Origin: an uncultured Prevotella sp.
GTDB taxonomy: Bacteria > Bacteroidota > Bacteroidia > Bacteroidales > Bacteroidaceae
Length of the DNA stretch: 24,075 nt
Reading direction: 5' to 3'
NCBI GenBank assembly: GCA_947072805.1
Contig: CAMTJK010000012.1
Location: forward strand, 1 to 24,075
Position 1 is the stretch's first letter; the number at the start of each line of letters is the position of its first letter. Shown in pieces: positions 1-6,056 of the stretch. Both the position numbers and the translations under genes were made by a program. Under the pieces are notes generated by a model. That model was not told the DNA's origin. It did not search any database and was given only the letters and a program-made list of their open reading frames with translations.

Positions 1-77
1 TAAATAAATGTTATACGTATTGTACAATAAACAAAGACATTTTTATGGAAAAAAGCCGCTAATGATACTGTTTTTTG

Positions 78-85
78 TAATTTTG
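78..85 (+). promoter_or_regulatory. Putative -7 promoter box of rlmD
   Basis: TAATTTTG matches the Bacteroidetes -7 consensus TAnnTTTG and lies 20 bases before the rlmD start. I do not see a good -33 TTTG at the usual 19-20 base spacing, so only the -7 half is supported. Confidence 0.45.
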
Positions 86-105
86 CAAACTAAAACAAGA
101 ATATC

Positions 106-1527
106 ATGAGCAGAAAGAAGAAACCGCTACCAATATTTGAAAATGTAACCATCACCGATATAGCTGCCGAAGGTAAAGCTATAGCAAGAATTAACGACAT
201 TGTTGTGTTTGTGCCTTTTGTCGTACCGGGTGATGTGGTGGACCTCCAAGTAAAGAAAAAGAAACACAGTTATATGGAGGCCGAAGTAATAAGGTATGTA
301 GAATACAGCAAGAAGAGGGTAATACCCATGTGTAAACACTTCGGTGTGTGTGGCGGCTGTAAATGGCAGAACCTGCCTTACGAGGAGCAGTTGAAAGCCA
401 AACAGAAACAAATAACCGACCAGCTAAGACGAATCGGGAAGGTTGAACTACCGGAAATAAGACCAATTATGGGCTCGGTAAAGACAACAGAATACAGAAA
501 TAAATTGGAATTCGGATGTTCTAACAAGAGATGGCTTACTAAAGAAGAGATTGCCGACAAAGAGACAATAGCACCAAGAGAGGCTATCGGATTCCACATT
601 ACAGGAGCTTTCGATAAGATTCTGCCAATAGAAAAATGCCATCTGATGGACGATCTGCACAATAGGATAAGAAACGAAATTTTTGATTACGCTCTTAAAC
701 ACAATATAGATTTCTACGATCTGAAAGAGCAAAATGGTCTTCTAAGAGACATTATAATAAGAAACTCAAACACAGGAGAATGGATGGTGATAGTGCAATT
801 CAGATTTAACAATGAAGATGACAGACCTAAAGCCATGAAGCTGATGGAGCATGTGGCGAAGATGTTTCCTGAAATAAGTGCACTAATGTACGTGGACAAC
901 CAGAAATGCAATGACACCATCGGTGACCAGGAAGTTGTGACCTTCAAAGGTAACGACTTCATATACGAAACGATGGAAGAACTAAAATTCAAAGTGGGTC
1001 CAAAGAGTTTTTATCAGACCAACACGGAGCAGGCTTATCATCTGTATAGTGTAGCAAGGGATTTTGCACAGCTGACAGGGAAGGAACTTGTCTACGATCT
1101 CTACACAGGAACAGGAACCATAGCCAATTTCGTGGCACGAAAGGCAAAAAAAGTGGTTGGTATCGAATATGTACCTGAAGCCATTGAGGATGCAAAAACA
1201 AACTCGCAGATAAACGGCATAACAAACACCCAGTTCTATGCAGGGGACATGAAGGATATTCTGAGCGACGACTTCATTAATAAGCTTGGACGACCTGACG
1301 TAATAATAACAGATCCGCCCAGGGCAGGAATGCACGCCGACGTAGTGGCAACAATATTGAGGGCTGCACCAGAACGTATAGTGTACGTGAGCTGCAACCC
1401 GGCAACACAGGCAAGAGACCTCTCTGCATTAGCATCCAACTATCAAGTAACAGCAGTACAGCCTGTTGATATGTTCCCACACACGCCACATGTGGAAAAC
1501 GTAGTATTACTGGAACGCAGAAAATAA
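106..1527 (+). CDS. rlmD: 23S rRNA (uracil-5-)-methyltransferase, RlmD/RumA family
   Basis: This 473-residue protein transfers a methyl group from S-adenosylmethionine to C5 of a uracil in 23S rRNA. A TRAM RNA-binding domain covers about residues 10-65. The cysteines C76, C82 and C85, with a later Cys in EKCHL, fit the [4Fe-4S] cluster of the RumA family. The C-terminal Rossmann-type methyltransferase domain shows the SAM-binding motif DLYTGTGTIA, the motif DPPRAGMH, and the catalytic cysteine C430 in the SCNPAT motif. The length is normal for the family. The ATG sits shortly after a -7 promoter box and there is no clear Shine-Dalgarno sequence, as is usual in this phylum. The exact target uridine (U1939 in E. 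coli) is inferred from the family; Bacteroidetes often carry paralogues, so it could instead act as RlmC or RlmCD. Confidence 0.93.
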   Translation: MSRKKKPLPIFENVTITDIAAEGKAIARINDIVVFVPFVVPGDVVDLQVKKKKHSYMEAEVIRYVEYSKKRVIPMCKHFGVCGGCKWQNLPYEEQLKAKQKQITDQLRRIGKVELPEIRPIMGSVKTTEYRNKLEFGCSNKRWLTKEEIADKETIAPREAIGFHITGAFDKILPIEKCHLMDDLHNRIRNEIFDYALKHNIDFYDLKEQNGLLRDIIIRNSNTGEWMVIVQFRFNNEDDRPKAMKLMEHVAKMFPEISALMYVDNQKCNDTIGDQEVVTFKGNDFIYETMEELKFKVGPKSFYQTNTEQAYHLYSVARDFAQLTGKELVYDLYTGTGTIANFVARKAKKVVGIEYVPEAIEDAKTNSQINGITNTQFYAGDMKDILSDDFINKLGRPDVIITDPPRAGMHADVVATILRAAPERIVYVSCNPATQARDLSALASNYQVTAVQPVDMFPHTPHVENVVLLERRK

Positions 1528-1594
1528 TAAATCATTACAGAAAGCTGTATTAGATTATCTATTACCATAATATATATAGCAAGGATATAATATC

Positions 1595-2701
1595 ATGACA
1601 AACAAGGTGTTATGCATAGCATTGCTGCTCATTGCCTCGCTGACTGCAGCAAAAGCACAGAATGACATAACAGAAAAGCCGCGGATAAGCGGATATTTCA
1701 TAGGACAGTATCAGGCTGTAATGAAAGATGAGGACCAGTCCAATGGTTTCAATATCAGAATAGCACGTTTAGCTGCCGATGGAATACTGAAAGGAGATTT
1801 TGCATACAAAATACAAGGGCAAGTAAGCGGTAATGTGTCGTCATTAGGAAGCAGCGTAAGACTTGTCGATGCCTTCGCTGAATGGCAACGTTATAACTTC
1901 CTGAAGGTAAAGCTTGGACAATTTAAGAGACCCTTCACCTTTGAAAATCCTATGAATCCCATTGACCAGGGCTTTATGGGATATGCACAAGTAATAAACA
2001 ATCTGGCTGGATTTAACGATAGGACAGGATGTCATGCCAGCAACGGAAGAGACATCGGGTTACAACTGCAAGGCGACGTGAAATTGTGGAATACATCAAT
2101 ACACTATCAGGTGGGTGTGTTTAACGGACAAGGTATAAACACAAAGGATATGGACAGTAAGAAGGACCTGATTGGCGGTGTGTGGGTGACGCCACTAAAA
2201 GGATTTAGAATTGGTGCATTCGGATGGACCGGCACCTATGCCCGCACCGGCAACAGTATAGATGCACAGGGAAATACCATTTTAGGGACAAGGAGTCTGC
2301 GACAGAACAGATATGCTTTAGGAGCTGAATATAAAGAGGGCGGATGGCAAGTGCGTTCTGAGTATATACACTCTACAGGTTGGGGGTTTACCACATCACA
2401 CCAACAGGCAGATGATGCTAAAAAAACCGATATAAAATATGACATGGGCAATAAGGCTGACGGCATTTACGCACTGCTTATAGCACCATGTATAAATAAC
2501 AAGTTGAGACTGAAAGTACGATATGACCTTTACCGTAAAGCAGCACGATGGAGCTCTGCAAGAACACAATATGAAATAGGTATGAATTACTCTGCTTGCA
2601 AAAACGTAGAACTGCAAGCAGAGTATGCTTTAGTGAACGACAGAAGCCTGACAAATCACTACTTTAATTTAATAGATTGCGAACTATGCGTGAGATTCTG
2701 A
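1595..2701 (+). CDS. Outer-membrane porin, phosphate-selective porin O/P-like
   Basis: This is a 368-residue predicted outer-membrane beta-barrel. A clear signal peptide occupies about residues 1-21 (hydrophobic core followed by AKAQ). The mature protein has alternating amphipathic strands with many Gly and aromatic residues, and ends in Phe, typical of BamA-dependent barrels. The block around VDAFAEWQRYNFLKVKLGQF followed by KRPFTFEN is characteristic of the OprO/OprP (porin O/P) family in Bacteroidetes. The substrate cannot be read from the sequence, and phosphate selectivity is only a family name. It starts 67 bases after rlmD with no obvious separate promoter or terminator between them, so read-through from rlmD is possible. 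It converges with yggS. Confidence 0.82.
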   Translation: MTNKVLCIALLLIASLTAAKAQNDITEKPRISGYFIGQYQAVMKDEDQSNGFNIRIARLAADGILKGDFAYKIQGQVSGNVSSLGSSVRLVDAFAEWQRYNFLKVKLGQFKRPFTFENPMNPIDQGFMGYAQVINNLAGFNDRTGCHASNGRDIGLQLQGDVKLWNTSIHYQVGVFNGQGINTKDMDSKKDLIGGVWVTPLKGFRIGAFGWTGTYARTGNSIDAQGNTILGTRSLRQNRYALGAEYKEGGWQVRSEYIHSTGWGFTTSHQQADDAKKTDIKYDMGNKADGIYALLIAPCINNKLRLKVRYDLYRKAARWSSARTQYEIGMNYSACKNVELQAEYALVNDRSLTNHYFNLIDCELCVRF

Positions 2702-2742
2702 ACAGGCTGTCATGCGTTGGATGATTGGTCGTAAATTTCCTC

Positions 2743-3417
2743 TCAATAAACTCGAGGTCCAAAGATTTTTGTCCCTACCCTTATCATCGTACTGCGACAG
2801 GCTATAGCAATCCGGTAATCGTGACTCATGCCCCACGAACGTTCCCTGAAATAATCGTCATTGGCAAAGTATTTCTGCTTCACCTCGTCAAAGAAATCTG
2901 CGGCCATACAAAATTCCTTTCTTATCTGACTTACATCATCGACAAACGATGCCATTGCCATAAGACCGCAAATGCGAACATTGTCCATGGTACGCCACTC
3001 GCCCGAGTCAAGAATGTTACGACACTCATCAAAGGTCAAGCCGTACTTTGTATCCTCTTTAGCGATATGCAACTCCAAAAGCACATCTATAACCCTATCG
3101 TAACGAGCCGCCTGTCTGTTTATCTCACGCAGAAGCCGGATAGAGTCTACTGATTCAATCATTGAGATGTAGGGAACGATGTACTTCACTTTATTAGTCT
3201 GTAAATGTCCTATAAAGTGCCATTCAATATCATCCGGCAAAGTAGAATGCTTGGCTTTAAGTTCCTGCTCATGACTTTCGCCGAACAGTCGTTGTCCTTC
3301 GCTGTAGGCTGCCTCTATATACTCGTTGGTATGATACTTGCTAATTGCCACCAGCCGCACGCCGTCGGGAAGACCGTCTACTACATCATGAAAATTCTTG
3401 CTTACATCGTAGTCCAT
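2743..3417 (-). CDS. yggS: YggS/PROSC family PLP-binding protein
   Basis: This 224-residue protein belongs to the single-domain PLP-binding family (YggS, PipY, PROSC) that buffers pyridoxal phosphate and affects amino-acid and keto-acid balance. It has a fold-type III alanine-racemase-like barrel. The PLP lysine is in the early motif VAISKYH, followed by FGESHEQEL and HFIGHLQTNKVK. The C-terminal phosphate-binding motif appears as STMIRVGTKIFG. The family SMGMSxD motif reads WGMSHDY, a small deviation. Length is normal. It is the last gene of a minus-strand block, 29 bases after the DUF4494-like gene. I see no strong hairpin between it and the convergent porin gene. Confidence 0.9.
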   Translation of the reverse strand: MDYDVSKNFHDVVDGLPDGVRLVAISKYHTNEYIEAAYSEGQRLFGESHEQELKAKHSTLPDDIEWHFIGHLQTNKVKYIVPYISMIESVDSIRLLREINRQAARYDRVIDVLLELHIAKEDTKYGLTFDECRNILDSGEWRTMDNVRICGLMAMASFVDDVSQIRKEFCMAADFFDEVKQKYFANDDYFRERSWGMSHDYRIAIACRSTMIRVGTKIFGPRVY

Positions 3418-3446
3418 ACACAGCTCTATCGGTATACAATAATATA

Positions 3447-3929
3447 TTACTGCTGTTCAAACTCGGGCTTGTCGGCAGATACATTCTTCTTGTATTCAAA
3501 AACATCCATAAGCTGTGTTTCGGCAACCGAAGCTATCACATAATCGATCATGGTACCGTCCATCACCTCACCAATATTTTTAACGGCACCATTTAATGTC
3601 CCTGCATTAACAAGATATGTTACTGCAGAACGCTTCTCTTTACCGCTCTTCTCATCGATAGTTATAAACTGTAGCTTTGCTTTATACCAGCGGTCAGCTG
3701 CATCAGTGTCACTGAAAAATATCTCTTTATATGCAGCTTTCTTGATATCGGCAACATCAAATTCGCCGCTAATATATGAAGACATTTCCTCCATAATACG
3801 CTGTTCTGCTTCAGTAAAGCTCAATGCATCTACGGTGTATACCTCCGTAACCTTCTTCTGCATGCCATCTTCAAGTGTCTTCTCATATCTTATCTTACAC
3901 TCAAACCATTCTGCTGTTCTACTTCTCAT
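3447..3929 (-). CDS. DUF4494-like protein of unknown function
   Basis: This 160-residue soluble protein has no signal peptide and no membrane segment. The opening WFECKIRYEKTLEDGMQKKV and the following VDALSFTEAEQRI resemble the DUF4494 family that I know from Bacteroidetes, where the function is not known. The protein is rich in charged residues and its second half has short beta-like segments (KAKLQFITID, SAVTYLVNAG). It lies between the pseudokinase gene (38 bases upstream) and yggS (29 bases downstream), all on the minus strand, which suggests one transcript. The family assignment is from memory of the motif; no role should be inferred from the YggS neighbour alone. Confidence 0.72.
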   Translation of the reverse strand: MRSRTAEWFECKIRYEKTLEDGMQKKVTEVYTVDALSFTEAEQRIMEEMSSYISGEFDVADIKKAAYKEIFFSDTDAADRWYKAKLQFITIDEKSGKEKRSAVTYLVNAGTLNGAVKNIGEVMDGTMIDYVIASVAETQLMDVFEYKKNVSADKPEFEQQ

Positions 3930-3967
3930 TTCTTTTATTTAATTATAATACCTTTAATTATAAACAC

Positions 3968-5206
3968 TTACTTCTGAATGCCACGGCTACCTAACGATTT
4001 TTTCCTCTCTTCCGTGATTTTATCTATAATCTCCGAAGCTATACGCTGGCTCTTAATAGAACCCAGGTTCGAAAGCTTCGCCAACTCATTCTGAATCTCT
4101 ACAAGCTCACTCATTGTGTTCTTACATCCTGCCACAAACTGCTTCTCGCTATTTCCCATATAGGAATTGTTGTAGACCTTGGAAAGTATTCGCTCTGCCT
4201 CCTTTGTAAATTGACGACGAAATATCTGCTCACATTTGTCTTCATACTCCTTCATCTTCATACGTTCCTCTTCAGTAAGCGCAATAGCTGTATCAGAAGA
4301 GAGAACGCCAAGTTCTGTCTCAGGGTCAAAGCCGTCATCAAGCAGATCATCAACACTCCGTCTAACCTCCGGCTTTACATATTCTATAGAGCTTGTCTCG
4401 GGAATCATGTTGAAATAACCACCAACAATTATTAGAGATATAACAACAGCAACCATAAGAGTTGAGAACGAGCGACGCATGGACGAACGACGACGGAATG
4501 ACGTAAGCATGGCTGTTACCGTAGAATAACGCTTGTCGGGCATAGTATTGGATGCCTTACGTATTACCTTCTTATATTCATAAGGTATGTCTGCAATAGA
4601 AAAAACATATTGAAAGAATTTTCCTATGGAATAGACATCACTACGCTCATCTATACATTCACCATTCAGCACTTCTGGAGCAACATAATCCTCAAAGCCC
4701 TCATAAAGAGACTGCGCAGGAATAACATCCTTATAAAAAGAACCGTGAGACAACAGCATAAGGCGATTATCGCCTGCACGAACAAAAACATTATCAGGAG
4801 AATAACAACAATGGTAAATGCCACGGGAATGCAACAAGGATGTGAGACGGAACAAATCGTCAATAACGGAGCCTATAAAACCTTTGTCTGCCACTATAGC
4901 AGGGGTTTCTGAAAGAAGTTTCGTAAACGATTTATAGGAGCCGGACTCAACATCAAATGACAAATTGTCCAATGATGAGGACGACATGCAAAAATGCAGC
5001 TGACTCTTGTCAGAGATCTTTGCATTCTCCTCGCTCTCCAACTGAATGGCTTTCCGCAAGATGGCATTATCTGCAAAATCACCCCTGATTTCAACACGAT
5101 TTACATATTTGCCATTAGACTGTTGCTTTAAAAAAAATCCCAGAGGTAATCTCATTCCACCACTCTCTGCTTTTTCCTTTAAGTGCACAAGTTCTTCAAA
5201 ATTCAT
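3968..5206 (-). CDS. Membrane-anchored protein-kinase-like protein, probable pseudokinase
   Basis: This 412-residue protein has a eukaryotic-type kinase fold followed by one membrane helix (about 249-268) and a C-terminal domain of about 140 residues rich in charged helices. Kinase landmarks are recognisable: the catalytic-loop region IYHCCYSPDNVFV (130-142), the APE motif (176-178), the subdomain IX motif SDVYSIG (189-195), and the subdomain XI arginine in PDKRYST (R226). The key catalytic residues are missing. The HRD aspartate is Cys134, the following lysine is Ser136, and the DFG triad reads S153-H154-G155. No convincing VAIK lysine or glycine loop is visible in the N-lobe. The loop Asn139 is kept. 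It is therefore probably a signalling or scaffolding pseudokinase rather than an active kinase. Topology suggests an N-terminal cytoplasmic kinase domain and a C-terminal domain across the inner membrane. Confidence 0.75.
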   Translation of the reverse strand: MNFEELVHLKEKAESGGMRLPLGFFLKQQSNGKYVNRVEIRGDFADNAILRKAIQLESEENAKISDKSQLHFCMSSSSLDNLSFDVESGSYKSFTKLLSETPAIVADKGFIGSVIDDLFRLTSLLHSRGIYHCCYSPDNVFVRAGDNRLMLLSHGSFYKDVIPAQSLYEGFEDYVAPEVLNGECIDERSDVYSIGKFFQYVFSIADIPYEYKKVIRKASNTMPDKRYSTVTAMLTSFRRRSSMRRSFSTLMVAVVISLIIVGGYFNMIPETSSIEYVKPEVRRSVDDLLDDGFDPETELGVLSSDTAIALTEEERMKMKEYEDKCEQIFRRQFTKEAERILSKVYNNSYMGNSEKQFVAGCKNTMSELVEIQNELAKLSNLGSIKSQRIASEIIDKITEERKKSLGSRGIQK

Positions 5207-5227
5207 CTTGCAATATTATTTGTTGCG

Positions 5228-5258
5228 CAAAAATAGTCTATTTAATTTAAAACGTAAA
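5228..5258 (-). promoter_or_regulatory. Promoter of the pseudokinase-DUF4494-yggS block
   Basis: Read on the minus strand, TATTTTTG (5228-5235) matches the Bacteroidetes -7 box TAnnTTTG. TTTA (5255-5258) stands at exactly 19 bases upstream and is one base off the -33 TTTG. The start codon at 5206 is about 22 bases downstream of the -7 box. Confidence 0.55.
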
Positions 5259-5409
5259 ATCATGTGTTGAAAAAATTGTTAAGTCATCCCATGTTAATTG
5301 AGGCTTCAGCTTTTCCATGCATTAACGCCCCAATAAGAATATGAACGAATGGGAAAGACTGATACAATGTGGTAAAAAAGAAACACAGCGAAAACCGTGT
5401 TGTTATAGT

Positions 5410-5467
5410 TTCATTAACATTTTAGAAAAATCTTTACTTTAACGTGTGTTAATTGGCATCCAAACCT
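5410..5467 (+). repeat. 58-bp dispersed repeat, left copy
   Basis: An ungapped 58-base alignment with 24018-24075 has five mismatches. The last 43 bases (5425-5467, beginning GAAAAATCTTTACTTTAACG) differ at a single position. Both copies are in the same orientation in intergenic DNA, upstream of a minus-strand gene. The right copy is cut by the window edge, so the true repeat may be longer, possibly running into the palindromic block at 5598-5702. Confidence 0.85.
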
Positions 5468-5597
5468 CGATTTGAAACCTACGACGCAAAAATGAGCCTT
5501 TTTATCTTCAATTAGGGAGCGTTGATTATCAGTAAGTTACGCGTTTTGCGATTTAATACCATTTCATAGGTTTACCATTACGTACGTGAGCTCATTG

Positions 5598-5702
5598 CGA
5601 TTACACTTATTTCGCAACGCCGTTACGTCGTAATGACGATGCGATTACGTCGTAATGACAGTGCCGATACGTCGTAACGGCGTTGCGAAATAAGCGTAAT
5701 CG
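5598..5702. repeat. 105-bp imperfect palindrome with three tandem 22-bp units
   Basis: The outer arms 5598-5631 and 5669-5702 are inverted copies of 34 bases with two mismatches. Inside and across them lie three head-to-tail 22-base units (5621-5642, 5643-5664, 5665-5686). Each carries TTACGTCGTAA or a one-base variant, itself a palindrome around one central base. The three palindromic cores are centred at 5628, 5650 and 5672, exactly 22 bases apart, about two helical turns. No ORF covers it. It may be a REP-like intergenic element or an array of protein-binding sites; the sequence alone does not decide. Confidence 0.85.
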
Positions 5703-5989
5703 TTTTTAGACCCGTCGAGAGCGCAAATCGCCACACTTTAATTAACAAAAATTTACACCTAGAATGCCGGATTTAAAAATGTTAAATCCGACCAAACATC
5801 TTTACAAATTAACTTTCATTAAGTGCAGTTACGAGCCCGAGCAGACTGTATTTGTCAGCTATTTTTTTACGACCTTGCAGAATGTATTACGTAGATAGGC
5901 ATAGTATTTCCAATTTTATGTTAGAATAATATTAATTCCAACGTCTATTTTCAAGAAAAACTTTAGCCTGACAAGAGTTTATGGCATTT

Positions 5990-6008
5990 TTGGCATAGCA
6001 TTTGCAAT
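5990..6008 (+). promoter_or_regulatory. Sigma-54-type (-24/-12) promoter element of clpC
   Basis: TTGGCATAGCATTTGCAAT contains GG and GC 12 bases apart, in the layout TGGCA-N6-TTGCA, close to the RpoN consensus TGGCACG-N4-TTGCW. It lies 66 bases before the clpC ATG counted from TGGCA. The htpG gene has a matching element (16 of 19 bases) at 62 bases from its start. An alternative reading as a weak TAnnTTTG box is possible, but there is no TTTG at the proper -33 position. Confidence 0.55.
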
Positions 6009-6056
6009 CATGATTATATTACAATAATCAAAGATAACAATTAATAAAAGAATAAC

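Larger units (their letters stand above)
5207..6056. other. 850-bp non-coding region with repeats
   Basis: This divergent intergenic region lies between the pseudokinase (leftward) and clpC (rightward). It has no credible coding sequence; the longest small frames have no recognisable protein character. It holds, in order, the pseudokinase promoter, a 58-bp repeat (5410-5467) also found at the right end of the window, a 105-bp palindromic block with three 22-bp units (5598-5702), and a sigma-54-like promoter element for clpC (5990-6005). The stretches 5259-5409, 5468-5597 and 5703-5989 show nothing I can name, apart from an imperfect AT-rich dyad at 5921-5941. Confidence 0.8.

Noticed and set aside
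7..18. AATGTTATACGT at the left end, also present inverted at 24008-24019
   Set aside because: A 12-base match between two AT-rich intergenic sites is expected by chance in a window this size, and the flanks differ.
18..29. Perfect 12-bp palindrome TATTGTACAATA upstream of rlmD
   Set aside because: Short and AT-rich; no second copy or consistent position supports an operator.
2725..3153. 142-codon plus-strand frame opposite yggS
   Set aside because: yggS on the other strand has all family motifs; this frame has none.
3550..3942. 130-codon plus-strand frame opposite the DUF4494-like gene
   Set aside because: It shows no domain signature and mirrors the coding frame of the minus-strand gene.
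5341..5442. 33-codon plus-strand frame ending EKSLL
   Set aside because: Its end lies in the 58-bp repeat, and the right-hand repeat copy produces the same EKSLL ending by sharing those bases. The rest shows no conserved protein character.
5621..5686. CRISPR-like array
   Set aside because: The 22-base units are contiguous with no unique spacers between them and no cas genes are nearby.
5207..6056. CIRCE/HrcA or CtsR operator upstream of clpC
   Set aside because: I looked for TTAGCACTC-N9-GAGTGCTAA and for CtsR heptads before clpC and also htpG and found neither.
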